NCBI RefSeq assembly: GCF_015291645.1
Contig: NZ_CP030055.1
Location: 5,952,001-6,016,000 of the forward strand
DNA: 64,000 nt
Reading direction: 5' to 3'
DNA from: Bradyrhizobium sp. CCBAU 53340
Lineage (GTDB): Bacteria > Pseudomonadota > Alphaproteobacteria > Rhizobiales > Xanthobacteraceae
The notes beneath the pieces are model-generated. The model was not told where the DNA came from, did no database searches, and saw only the letters and a program-made list of their open reading frames with translations. Shown in pieces: positions 17,983 to 25,937 of the stretch; position 1 is the first letter of the stretch; each line of letters begins with the position of its first letter. A program made the translations under genes and the position numbers.

Positions 17983-18510
17983 ATGAATTGGCAAGCGGAT
18001 CGCACCACGCTCGTCGCAACGGCCCGCGCGTTGACCGCCCGGCTGGCGTGGCCATGCCTTGGTTTGCTGGTCGCCACGAATGTGTGCCTGGCCGGCGTGC
18101 TGAGCCAGGCCGATCTGAAGAAGGTCGAAGACCTCAGGCCGATGTTCGCGAACCTGATGGGCGATCTCGTGCAGACCTCGAAGCGGCCCGACATCTCCGC
18201 CGTCGATGCGGATTGCGTGAAGTCCACGATCCAGAATCTTGTCGAGATTTCTCAAGAGCTGTCCAGTTTCGAATATCTGATCACGATCGAGAAAGAGCTG
18301 ACCAATGTCAGCGAGAATGACCCGACCCGTGACGTCGTGAAATTTGCCGTCGAGCAGTCGACCAATATTCTGACCAGCCAGCGCAAGAAGATCGCCCAGC
18401 TGCCCGATCAGTGCATGAGGTCGCCTCTCGCCTTGGCCAAGTCTCAACAGGCTCTGCAAGTCGTCGACGCGACGACCGGAATTTTGAGTTCTATTCGCTC
18501 TCGACTTTGA
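17983..18510 (+). CDS. Hypothetical secreted protein divergent from the peptide export operon
   Basis: About 175 aa, or 204 if an upstream start at 17896 is used. A hydrophobic stretch LAWPCLGLLVATNVCLAG near residues 24-41 looks like a signal sequence with cleavage near LAG. The mature part is mostly helical, polar and has two Cys (in DADCVKS and PDQCMRS) that could form a disulfide. I do not recognise a family. It begins about 140 bases from the adaptor gene start on the opposite strand, inside the export locus, so it could be an immunity, accessory or processing protein; that is inference from position only. Confidence 0.62.
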   Translation: MNWQADRTTLVATARALTARLAWPCLGLLVATNVCLAGVLSQADLKKVEDLRPMFANLMGDLVQTSKRPDISAVDADCVKSTIQNLVEISQELSSFEYLITIEKELTNVSENDPTRDVVKFAVEQSTNILTSQRKKIAQLPDQCMRSPLALAKSQQALQVVDATTGILSSIRSRL

Positions 18511-18889
18511 AGGAATTATAGCCGGTTACGATGTCCGGACAAGCGCTCGCGACTGGGCGGGCTCACCGACATCGTCGTTGGAGCTTATCGGGTGTTGGAT
18601 CGAAAGCGGTCATCCGAACGGACGACCGTTTCGGATTGGCGCCTGCGCCGGACTAGATGTCGGTTTCGCACGTCCTCAATCTGGTCATTGCCCATCTCCT
18701 GCTTGGCCTTGGGGGGACTGTCCCTCTTGATGAGTGGCCACAAATGTAGGACTTCCGCCTGGGTCGGGGCTGTGAGGGCAGTCACATAGGAACTTGTGCT
18801 GGAATGGGCGACAAGATTTTGGCCCCTCGATCGTCCCGGGCCGAACGCCCGGGAAGGCAAGTCGGACAAGCGGCAGATCTGCCCGGTCG
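18511..18889. other. Intergenic stretch with no supported gene
   Basis: Short frames on both strands (such as 18592-18789 plus and 18585-18869 minus) have no ribosome site, no recognisable motif and a shadow-like residue composition. A hairpin TCCCGGG/CCCGGGA at 18834-18854 lies just downstream of peptide gene 2 but has no T-run. An immunity gene might be expected here, but none is visible. Confidence 0.5.
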
Positions 18890-19105
18890 TCAGGACATCT
18901 TATGCGGGGGATGGGAGTTGTAGATCGGGCCGCCCAGCACCTTCTCAAGGGCCGAGACCGCGCTTCCCGCATTCCTCTCGATCCAGTGCAGGGCGTCGGA
19001 TGCTTCGTGCTTGATCCAGCCCCACAGGCCGCCGCCAGCGACAGCCTCGAGCTCGACGAGGGAGAGCTCGCAATTGGCAAAATCGTTGTTGGTCGGAACC
19101 GTCAT
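18890..19105 (-). CDS. Double-glycine-leader peptide precursor 2 (bacteriocin/microcin-like)
   Basis: 71-aa precursor. Its leader aligns without gaps to that of precursor 1: 14 of 26 residues identical, including MT, N6, NCELS (11-15), L19 and VAGGG (22-26). The core differs: LWGWIKHEASDALHWIERNAG then SAVSALEKVLGG, an amphipathic helix with three Trp, ending in a His/Pro-rich tail. GGGAG lies eight bases before the ATG at 19105; ATG 19111 is closer to that site and less likely. It is transcribed towards the export operon, and no strong terminator follows. Leader recognition by the nearby C39 transporter is strongly suggested; biological activity is not shown. Confidence 0.85.
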   Translation of the reverse strand: MTVPTNNDFANCELSLVELEAVAGGGLWGWIKHEASDALHWIERNAGSAVSALEKVLGGPIYNSHPPHKMS

Positions 19106-19137
19106 CGTCATGTCTCCCGTTGGCGCTGCGAGCCGAT

Positions 19138-19194
19138 CCCGCAATCGCGGACACCATGCCGACGCGCAACAGAAGCCGCTGTGACGGCTGTCAC
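19138..19194 (-). promoter_or_regulatory. Candidate CRP/FNR-type site and promoter for peptide gene 2
   Basis: Read on the minus strand, GTGACAGCCGTCAC (19194-19181) is followed after 22 bases by CATGgTGTCCGC (19158) and then TTGCGGG (19144-19138). These match the elements before peptide gene 1, 11 of 14 bases in the palindrome, with the palindrome ending 75 bases before the ATG here and 77 there. Confidence 0.62.
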
Positions 19195-19202
19195 CTCGGG
19201 CA

Positions 19203-19237
19203 AACCTGCGGCCTCACCGCCTCGAAGGCCGCAGGTT
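19203..19237 (-). terminator. Candidate terminator downstream of tctA
   Basis: A perfect 11-bp stem AACCTGCGGCC (19203-19213) pairs with GGCCGCAGGTT (19227-19237) around a 13-base loop. It lies 33 bases past the tctA stop. The T-run is short (TTT), so it may be a weak or factor-dependent terminator, separating the TctA operon from the peptide 2 promoter. Confidence 0.55.
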
Positions 19238-19269
19238 CGCGGATCACGGCAAACGCCTTCCGACGGGTC

Positions 19270-20769
19270 TCATTCCTGAAGCGCCTCCTCGCGCCGGGCG
19301 CGGATGGTGGGGAGCATGATCAGGATGATGGCGATGGCGGCCGCGGCCAGCAGGCTCGCGGACAGCGGCGAAGTGAGCAGGACGGTGACGTCGCCGCGCG
19401 ACAGCACCATGGCGCGTCGAAAATTCTCCTCGATGGCCGGGCCGAGAACCAGACCCAACAGCAGCGGCGCTGCCGGCAGCTGCAGCTTGATCAGGACGTA
19501 GCCGAACACGCAGAACACCGCGGCCTCGTAGACCTCGAACGTGCCGCTGTTGATCGAATAGACGCCGATCGAGCAGAACACCATGATCGCGGGAAACAGA
19601 TAGCGATAGGGGATGGTGAGCAGCTTCACCCACAACCCGACCAGCGGAAGATTGAGGACCAGCAGCATCAGATTGCCGACCCACATCGAGGCGATCAGGC
19701 CCCAGAACAGGGTCGGGTTTTTCGTCATCACTTCCGGCCCGGGATGGATGTTGTGGATGTTCATGGCACCGACCATCAGCGCCATCACGACATTGGAGGG
19801 AACCCCGAGCGTCAGCAGCGGAATGAACGAGGTCTGGGCGCCGGCATTGTTCGCGGACTCCGGGCCCGCGACGCCTTCGATGGCGCCCTTGCCGAACGCT
19901 TCGGGATGCCGCGACAGCTTCTTCTCCAGCGTATAGGACGCAAAGGACGAGAGCACCGCACCGCCGCCGGGCAACACGCCAAGCAGCGTCCCCAGCGCGG
20001 TACCACGCAGTATCGCCGGCACCATGCGGCGGAAATCGTCGCGGGTCGGAAACAAATTGGTGATCTTCTGGGTGACCAGCGACAGCTTGTCGTCCTGCTC
20101 GAGATTCTTGACGATCTCGGCAAAGCCGAAGATGCCCATCGCCAGCGGCACGAAATCGAGGCCGTCGAACAGCTGTGGAATGCCGAAGGCAAAGCGCTGG
20201 CTGCCGCTGCTGAGGTCGGTGCCGACGAGGCTGAGCAGCATGCCGAGCACGACCATGCCGATGCCCTCGATGAACGGTCCGCTCGACAGCACCGAAGCGA
20301 GGATCAGGCCCAGGATCATCAGCGCGAAGAATTCCTTGGGGCCGAACAGCAGCGCGGTCGCAGTCAGCGGGCCCGCGAGGGCCGCCAGCGCCAGCGTCGC
20401 CACGCAGCCGGCGAAGAACGAGCCGATGGCGGCGGTGGCGAGCGCCACGCCGGCGCGGCCCTGTTTCGCCATCTGGTAGCCGTCGATCGTGGTGACGACG
20501 GACGAGGACTCGCCTGGAAGATTGACCACGATCGCCGTGGTCGAGCCGCCATATTGTGCGCCGTAGTAGATTCCGGCGAGCATGATCAGCGCGGCGTCCG
20601 GCTCGAGCGCATAGGTGATCGGCAGCAGCATCGCGATGGTCGCGAGCGGACCGAGGCCGGGAAGCACGCCGATCAAGGTGCCGAGCAGGCAGCCGAAGAA
20701 GGCGTAGAGCAGATTGACGGGCTGGGCCGCTGTGGCAAAGCCGATCGCCAGATTGTGGAAGAGGTCCAT
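19270..20769 (-). CDS. tctA: Tripartite tricarboxylate transporter large permease TctA
   Basis: 499-aa integral membrane subunit of a TTT transporter, which uses an ion gradient and a periplasmic TctC receptor to import carboxylates. Family hallmarks are the glycine-rich IGVLPGLGPLATIAMLLP near residue 35, the PGESSSVVTTIDGY near 85, and the repeat-like LLGVLPGGGAVLSSF about 260 onwards; about 12 hydrophobic segments. The ATG at 20769 is chosen because it starts the conserved N-terminus (MDLFHNLAIGF); the frame to 20883 overlaps tctB. It is the last gene of the ten-gene operon that begins with the enoyl-CoA hydratase; its likely receptor gene is at the other end, divergent. Confidence 0.93.
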   Translation of the reverse strand: MDLFHNLAIGFATAAQPVNLLYAFFGCLLGTLIGVLPGLGPLATIAMLLPITYALEPDAALIMLAGIYYGAQYGGSTTAIVVNLPGESSSVVTTIDGYQMAKQGRAGVALATAAIGSFFAGCVATLALAALAGPLTATALLFGPKEFFALMILGLILASVLSSGPFIEGIGMVVLGMLLSLVGTDLSSGSQRFAFGIPQLFDGLDFVPLAMGIFGFAEIVKNLEQDDKLSLVTQKITNLFPTRDDFRRMVPAILRGTALGTLLGVLPGGGAVLSSFASYTLEKKLSRHPEAFGKGAIEGVAGPESANNAGAQTSFIPLLTLGVPSNVVMALMVGAMNIHNIHPGPEVMTKNPTLFWGLIASMWVGNLMLLVLNLPLVGLWVKLLTIPYRYLFPAIMVFCSIGVYSINSGTFEVYEAAVFCVFGYVLIKLQLPAAPLLLGLVLGPAIEENFRRAMVLSRGDVTVLLTSPLSASLLAAAAIAIILIMLPTIRARREEALQE

Positions 20770-20782
20770 CGCCCGGCTCGTT

Positions 20783-21250
20783 TCAATTGAGAAGGGATGG
20801 CCAGACGGGCAGTTGCAGCCCGAGACCGTAGACGAAGACGGCCAGGCACAGCGCGATGAGCACTGCCGCGTTCGCCAGCGCACCCGTCCAGCTGAACTCG
20901 GGACTGGCCCGGCTCGATACCATGACGAGGACGAACAGGGCGCCGACCAGACCGAGCGGAAACAGCAGAGCGCCGAACAGGACCACGGAGCCGACGATCC
21001 AGGCGAGCCCCTTGAGATCCCACTGGCGCAGCACCTGCGCCTCCGCGGTCGGCTTCATCGCACCGAGGAGCACGATGAGACCGATGGCGGCGAGCACGAT
21101 CGCGAGCAGGCGCGGGAAATAGCCCGGCCCCATCCGCGCGGCTGTACCCGCCGGGTATTGCAGCGCCGTCACGAAGAAGAAGACCGCGAATGCGAGGAAC
21201 AGGACACCCGACGCGAACGCCCTGTGATTGCGGATCGCCACGCCCTTCAT
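20783..21250 (-). CDS. tctB: Tripartite tricarboxylate transporter small permease TctB
   Basis: 155-aa small membrane subunit with four hydrophobic helices (about 13-30, 42-62, 80-105 and 122-145) and the usual TctB signature ARMGPGYFPRLLA following the first helix. Its start overlaps the stop of the upstream CMD gene (ATGA) and it precedes tctA by 13 bases, so it is in the same transcript. It should form the permease with TctA. Confidence 0.9.
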   Translation of the reverse strand: MKGVAIRNHRAFASGVLFLAFAVFFFVTALQYPAGTAARMGPGYFPRLLAIVLAAIGLIVLLGAMKPTAEAQVLRQWDLKGLAWIVGSVVLFGALLFPLGLVGALFVLVMVSSRASPEFSWTGALANAAVLIALCLAVFVYGLGLQLPVWPSLLN

Positions 21251-22041
21251 TGTCCTGCTCCGTTCTCATCCGAAGCGGCCTTCGAGGAGCGCTCCTCGAG
21301 AGCCTCCATCAAAACCGGAACGCCAACGGCGCAGGCGTGCACGCCGAGATGCGCGGTCATCTGGAGAACCTGGCGGATCTCCCGCTGATCGACGCCGAAC
21401 CGCAGCGCCCGCTTGATCTGCACGCGCAATCCATGGGGATCGAGCGCGGTGAAACAGGCATTCAACGCGATCGAGATCAGGCATCGCGAGCGCTGGTCGA
21501 GACCGCCTCCTGCATGCCGGTCCGCGAGGAGATCGAGCAGAACGGCAAAATAGCCGGGATCGGAGCGCAGCCATTGCTCGCAGAAATCCGGCCAGTCGCC
21601 GAATTGCGCGACATAGGCATCACGCAGCGCGCGCTGCTCGCGCGTCAATTCGGAACGATCGACCTCCACGCCCGCGCTCGCCAGTTCTTCCGCAAGTATC
21701 CCGATGCCGAGATTGCAGCCATCCAGCCCCTGGGCCGTTGCCAGACGAAACACGTCGATGATCTCCCGCGCCGTCGCGCCGGCCTTAAGCGCAAGGCGCA
21801 GGTGCAGCGCGAGGCCCGAGCGGAACAGATGCGTCGCCGATCCATCGAGCGCGACGTAGATCAGCTCGCACATCTTGGGCGACAGCGGCCCTTTTTCCGC
21901 GGCATAGCCCGCATATCTGCCGTAGGCCTGGAGAAACGCCGGATCAAGCCGCAACAACCCCTCGGTCCAGGGCCGCCAATAGCCCCGCGCCTTGACGTAG
22001 GCCTCTTTCAGCACCTGCTGTTCCGGCGTCAGATCGGACAT
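21247..22041 (-). CDS. Carboxymuconolactone decarboxylase (CMD/AhpD-like) family protein, two-domain
   Basis: 264 aa with two similar all-helical CMD modules. The first is around 50-110 (ELIYVALDGSATHLFRSGL, then LALKAGATAREIIDVFRLA), the second around 185-245 (LISIALNACFTALDPHG, then ALRFGVDQREIRQVLQ). The AhpD-type CxxC redox pair is absent. Such proteins are often found beside aromatic or terpenoid catabolic genes, with roles as decarboxylases, hydrolases or unknown. It lies between the SDR and tctB in the operon, with ATGA coupling to tctB. Confidence 0.8.
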   Translation of the reverse strand: MSDLTPEQQVLKEAYVKARGYWRPWTEGLLRLDPAFLQAYGRYAGYAAEKGPLSPKMCELIYVALDGSATHLFRSGLALHLRLALKAGATAREIIDVFRLATAQGLDGCNLGIGILAEELASAGVEVDRSELTREQRALRDAYVAQFGDWPDFCEQWLRSDPGYFAVLLDLLADRHAGGGLDQRSRCLISIALNACFTALDPHGLRVQIKRALRFGVDQREIRQVLQMTAHLGVHACAVGVPVLMEALEERSSKAASDENGAGQ

Positions 22042-22055
22042 CGCGCTGGTTCCCG

Positions 22056-22829
22056 TCAGGCTATGTTGGTGAGGACGATGCCGCCATCGACGGTGAGCAC
22101 CTGCGCCGTGATGAAGCCGCTCTCGTCGCCGGCGAGGAAGCAGATCGCCTTGGCGATGTCGTCGACGGTACCGAGCCGGCCCAGCGGCGTTCTCGCCACA
22201 CGGCGCGCGTCGAGCTCGGCATTGCGATTGCGCATGGTTCCCTCGGTCGGGATCGCCGAGGGCGCGACCGCATTGACGCGGATGTTGCGCTCGCCAAGCT
22301 CGGCCGCGGCCGCGCGCGTGATGCCCATGACGCCGGCCTTGATACCGCTATAGACGATGCTGTTCTTGGCCGAGATCAGGCCGGCGACCGAAGCCACGTT
22401 GACGATGGCGCCGCCGCGCTCGGCGTCCATGACCTCCGCGGCGGCCTGGATGCCCCAAATGATCGCCTTGAAGCCGATGTTGAGCATGCGGTCGACGGTC
22501 TCAGGCGCGATGTCAGGGACGGATTGATAGCGGACCCACGCCGCGTTGTTGACGAGGATGTCGAGACGTTTCTGCCCTTCCGCTACGCCAAGAACGGCCT
22601 GGCGCATGCCGTCGCGGCTGGAGACATCCTGCGTGACGGCAACCGCGCGACCGCCTGCAGCCTTGATCGCATCCACCGTGCCGTTCACGAACTCCGGCTT
22701 CAAATCATTGACGCCGACGATCGCGCCGCGTGACGCCAGCTTGAGCGCGGTCGCGCGGCCGATGCCGTTTCCGGCGCCGGTGACGAGTGCGACGCGGCCG
22801 GCGAGCGTCTGGTCTCTGGTTTCGGTCAT
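22056..22829 (-). CDS. SDR family oxidoreductase
   Basis: 257-aa short-chain dehydrogenase. Cofactor motif TGAGNGIG is near residue 18, NNAAW near 90, the catalytic Ser-Tyr-Lys is in ASVAGL and YSGIK near 155-163, and the end LTVDGGIVL is classical. The ATG at 22829 has GGGAG seven bases upstream; the GTG at 22844 is inside that site. In this operon it is a candidate 3-hydroxyacyl-CoA or secondary alcohol dehydrogenase step, alongside the second SDR. Eleven bases separate it from the upstream acyl-CoA dehydrogenase gene. Confidence 0.9.
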   Translation of the reverse strand: MTETRDQTLAGRVALVTGAGNGIGRATALKLASRGAIVGVNDLKPEFVNGTVDAIKAAGGRAVAVTQDVSSRDGMRQAVLGVAEGQKRLDILVNNAAWVRYQSVPDIAPETVDRMLNIGFKAIIWGIQAAAEVMDAERGGAIVNVASVAGLISAKNSIVYSGIKAGVMGITRAAAAELGERNIRVNAVAPSAIPTEGTMRNRNAELDARRVARTPLGRLGTVDDIAKAICFLAGDESGFITAQVLTVDGGIVLTNIA

Positions 22830-22840
22830 CTCTGTCTCCC

Positions 22841-23869
22841 TCACGCTCCTGCCTCGGCAAACGGAGCAACTTCCGATACGTAACGGCGGCCAAACACGTT
22901 GATCAGGCCGCTGGCATCACCCTGTGCGTGCAGCGTGCGGATGCGGCGCAGATGACGATGCACCGGCACGTCCCAGGTAAAACCCATGCCGCCATGGATC
23001 TGCAACGCGCCCTCGCTGATCGCGCTGCCATAGGTCGCGGCGGCAAGGAAGGCGGCATCGCGCTGAACCGGACCGCCGTCACTCGACAGGCTGCGCGTGA
23101 TCGCATGACGGATGCTCTCCAGACCGAGCTTCTGACGTGCCAGCGCGTGGCGAATGGCCTGGTTGTAGGACAGGGCGTGGCCGAACTGACGGCGCGTCGA
23201 TGCGTGCTCCTGCGCCAGCGACAGGCATGCTTCGGCCGATCCGAGAATGGCCGCGGCGCGGAGCACGTTGGCGTCCGAGTTCAGGAGATCCCAGGTGCCC
23301 GCGGGCAGGATGGAGCCGATCGGAATTTCGACCTTCTGCAGCCGGATCGTATGCTCCGGCACCGTCAGATCGAGACCGGCCGCCTCCTCGACCACAACGC
23401 CTTCAGCATCGACCGGGATCAGCACGGCGGCGCCGTCGCTCATCCGCACCAGGATATGGTCAACCTCCGCCGCGCCAGGCGCACGCCCGAGCGAGCCGCT
23501 CAGCATCAGGAGCCCGCCCTTCCGTTCGGCAAGAACCTCACCCTGCCAGGCGATGGTTGCCAGTTTCTCGCCGGACACGATCGTGGCGGCGAGACGCGGC
23601 AGCGATGAGTGCAGCAGGCGGCCGACGAGAATGGTCTCCAGCAGCGGAAAGGCGAGCAATCCGGAATGCGCGGTGGCGATGACAGGCACCGCGAAACGGA
23701 GCGGCAGGGCCAGTCCGCCTACTTCCTCATTTGCGATGACCCCGAGCAGACCGTCACCGGCGAGATTTTGCGCCTGCTCGCGGATGCCCAGCCCCGCGCA
23801 AGCCGTCACTGCGCGCGCCGCGGTTGCCGCGAACTCGTCGGGCTGAAGTGCTTCGGCCATGCTCATCAT
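22841..23869 (-). CDS. Acyl-CoA dehydrogenase family protein, small subunit-like
   Basis: 342 aa, shorter than the usual 380-400. The middle and C-terminal fold is recognisable (ASTRRQFGHALSYNQAIRHALA, then IHGGMGFTWDVPVHRHLRRI), but the C-terminal IYEGT segment that carries the usual catalytic Glu is missing; the protein reads LHAQGDASGLINVF there. The N-terminal domain is also reduced. This resembles the non-catalytic partner of heteromeric FadE pairs known from steroid and bile-acid degradation. The 403-aa dehydrogenase two genes upstream would be the catalytic partner (inference). Start at 23869 or three to nine bases later. Confidence 0.82.
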   Translation of the reverse strand: MMSMAEALQPDEFAATAARAVTACAGLGIREQAQNLAGDGLLGVIANEEVGGLALPLRFAVPVIATAHSGLLAFPLLETILVGRLLHSSLPRLAATIVSGEKLATIAWQGEVLAERKGGLLMLSGSLGRAPGAAEVDHILVRMSDGAAVLIPVDAEGVVVEEAAGLDLTVPEHTIRLQKVEIPIGSILPAGTWDLLNSDANVLRAAAILGSAEACLSLAQEHASTRRQFGHALSYNQAIRHALARQKLGLESIRHAITRSLSSDGGPVQRDAAFLAAATYGSAISEGALQIHGGMGFTWDVPVHRHLRRIRTLHAQGDASGLINVFGRRYVSEVAPFAEAGA

Positions 23870-23905
23870 GATCCTCTTCGAAAACCTTGCGACACCAATC
23901 GTTCA

Positions 23906-24682
23906 CTAGGCGAGATAACCGCCGTCGACCGGCAGGATGACGCCGTTGACATAGGACGCCATCGCCGAGGCGAGAAAGACCACCGGCCCGGCGATCTCAT
24001 CGGGCTGTCCGACGCGCTTCATGGGGGAGCGCGTCATCAAACCAGAGAGCCTCGCCGGATTGTCGCGGGTGATTTCGCTCATCTCGGTCGCGATGATGCC
24101 GGGAGCGACGGCGTTGACCCTGATGCCATCGGGCGCGAGATCGCGAGCCAGCGCCTGCGTGAACAGCCTCACCGCCCCCTTGGACGGCGAATAGCCGAGC
24201 GCACCATTCATGCCGCCGAAGCCCGCAACCGAGGCGATGTTGATGATGCAGCCCCGGGTCTTGCGCAGCGCCGGAATGAAAGCATGAACCACGTTGAAGG
24301 TGCCGTTGACGTTGACGTCGAACACCTTGCGCCAGTTCTCGTGAGCGTGCGGGCTGTCGATCGGCTCGCGGATGATGATCCCGGCGTTGTTGACGACGAC
24401 GTCGGCGGGACCAATCTCCTCGTCGACGCGCCTTGCCACGTCACTGCATGCCGCGGCATCGGTCACATCGAGCGCATAGGCGGCCGCCTCCTTGCCTGCG
24501 TCCCTCAACTCGCGCGCGGCGGATTCCGCCCCGTCCTGCCGCAGATCGGTCACGACGACCCTCGCGCCGGCCGCGGCGACGCCGAAAGCGATGGCGCGTC
24601 CGATCCCCTGGCCCGCTCCCGTCACCACGACGAGACGCTCCTTCAGCAGGCCCGTCGGGTACCCCTTTTCGTCGGATACCAT
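23906..24682 (-). CDS. SDR family oxidoreductase
   Basis: 258-aa short-chain dehydrogenase with VTGAGQGIG near residue 20, NNAGIII near 98, catalytic ASVAGF and YSPSK around 150-165, and VDGGYLA at the C-terminus. The ATG at 24682 shares its A with the TGA of the upstream dehydrogenase gene (TGATG), so translation is coupled; GTG at 24685 is less likely. The gene separates the two acyl-CoA dehydrogenase genes. A role in oxidising a hydroxyacyl intermediate fits the operon, but the substrate is unknown. Confidence 0.9.
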   Translation of the reverse strand: MVSDEKGYPTGLLKERLVVVTGAGQGIGRAIAFGVAAAGARVVVTDLRQDGAESAARELRDAGKEAAAYALDVTDAAACSDVARRVDEEIGPADVVVNNAGIIIREPIDSPHAHENWRKVFDVNVNGTFNVVHAFIPALRKTRGCIINIASVAGFGGMNGALGYSPSKGAVRLFTQALARDLAPDGIRVNAVAPGIIATEMSEITRDNPARLSGLMTRSPMKRVGQPDEIAGPVVFLASAMASYVNGVILPVDGGYLA

Positions 24683-25893
24683 CACTTGCCCCTCGACAGC
24701 TGCAGGATGCGATCGGCGATGATGCCGAGCTGAATCTCGGTCGTGCCGGCATAGATGGTCTCGGCGCGCGCCTGGAGGTAGATGGCCTCAAAGCGTTGCC
24801 GCGCGACCTTGATCGCCGGGTTCTGCGGCAGCGAAGCCTGTGCGAGCAGTTCGAGCGCAAGCGCGGCAAAGCGCTGATGCGATTCGCTCCAATAGAGCTT
24901 TGCAAGGCTGCCGCGCGCGCCGATCTTGTCGCCGCTCGCGAGCGCCTCGACGGCGGTCTCGACATGCGCCTTCAGCACCTCGATCTCGACGGCGACCTCG
25001 CCGAGCCTCACCGCGTAGTGCCGGTCCGCGACCATCGCCGACAGCGCGGGGTCCGCCTTGCAGGCCGAAATCAGATGGCGCAGTTCGTTCTCGAAGCGCC
25101 AGGCGCGATACATGCGGTTGGTCGCCCGCTCGATCTCGAGCACACGGATGGCTGCAGCCCAGCCCTCGTCGGGCGCGCCGATCGCGTCAGCCTGGGCCAC
25201 CTCGACCTCGTCGAAGAAGACCTCGCAAAAGCTCTCGCGACCGTCGATCGACTTGATGGTGCGCACGCGCACGCCGTTGGCATCGAGCGGCACCGCGAAC
25301 ATGGCAAGGCCGCGGTGGCGATCCTCCAGCGGCCCGGTGCGGGCGAGCACGAGGCAGCGCTGGGCCCGATAAGCGCCGCTGGTCCAGATCTTCTGGCCGT
25401 TGATCCGCCAGCCGTCCCCGCTTCGCGTGGCACGAGTGCGGAGGCCGGCTAGGTCGGAACCCGCTTCCGGCTCGGAAAAGCCCTGGCACCAGATGTTGCG
25501 CATCTCGAGGATCGCCGGCAGGAAGCGTCGCTTCTGCTCCTCGGTGCCGACGGCCAGGATGATCGGACCGGCGAGCTCCTTGCCGATCGAGTTGACGCTC
25601 TCCGGCATCGCAAGCCGGCCGATCTCTTGATTGGCAATCAGATGTTCGCGCAAGGAGCGGCCATGCCCGCCATAGGCTTGCGGCCAGGTGATGCCGGTCA
25701 GGCCGGCGCGGTACATCGCCGCCTCCCAGGCGACCGATTGCTGGAGCGCGGGCGGCGTGAATGCGGCGCTGTCGCTGCAGAAGCTGCCCGGCAGATTGGC
25801 CTGCAGCCAGCGACGCATCGCGTCGCGATAGGCCTCTCCCGACAGGTTCTCTCCCGCAACAGCCTGCATCGATACCGCTTCAACCACACTCAT
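24682..25893 (-). CDS. Acyl-CoA dehydrogenase family protein, catalytic-type subunit
   Basis: 403-aa flavoprotein of full length. The flavin/substrate segment CQGFSEPEAGSDLAGLRTRA (near 136-155) and NGQKIWTSGA (near 165-174) are intact. The usual C-terminal catalytic Glu of IYEGT is Ala382 here (IYAGTTEIQ). A Glu-Arg at 255-256 (VLEIER) lies where isovaleryl-CoA and long-chain enzymes carry their catalytic Glu, so it may substitute. The ATG at 25893 has CAGGAAG six bases upstream; the frame to 25986 is unsupported. It probably pairs with the 342-aa dehydrogenase as an alpha-beta oxidase. Confidence 0.87.
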   Translation of the reverse strand: MSVVEAVSMQAVAGENLSGEAYRDAMRRWLQANLPGSFCSDSAAFTPPALQQSVAWEAAMYRAGLTGITWPQAYGGHGRSLREHLIANQEIGRLAMPESVNSIGKELAGPIILAVGTEEQKRRFLPAILEMRNIWCQGFSEPEAGSDLAGLRTRATRSGDGWRINGQKIWTSGAYRAQRCLVLARTGPLEDRHRGLAMFAVPLDANGVRVRTIKSIDGRESFCEVFFDEVEVAQADAIGAPDEGWAAAIRVLEIERATNRMYRAWRFENELRHLISACKADPALSAMVADRHYAVRLGEVAVEIEVLKAHVETAVEALASGDKIGARGSLAKLYWSESHQRFAALALELLAQASLPQNPAIKVARQRFEAIYLQARAETIYAGTTEIQLGIIADRILQLSRGK

Positions 25894-25937
25894 CGCCCGC
25901 TTCCTGCTTTCGCCATAGTGCCGCCAAGTCCCGCTCT

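Noticed and set aside
18834..18854. Hairpin after peptide gene 2 as terminator
   Set aside because: Seven-bp GC stem but no T-run on either strand.
18585..18869. Possible immunity ORF downstream of peptide gene 2
   Set aside because: No ribosome site, no membrane segment, and Arg/Ser/Pro-rich shadow-like composition.
19120..20790. 556-codon open frame opposite tctA
   Set aside because: Antisense shadow of the clear TctA sequence; composition is Gln/Arg/His-rich without domains.
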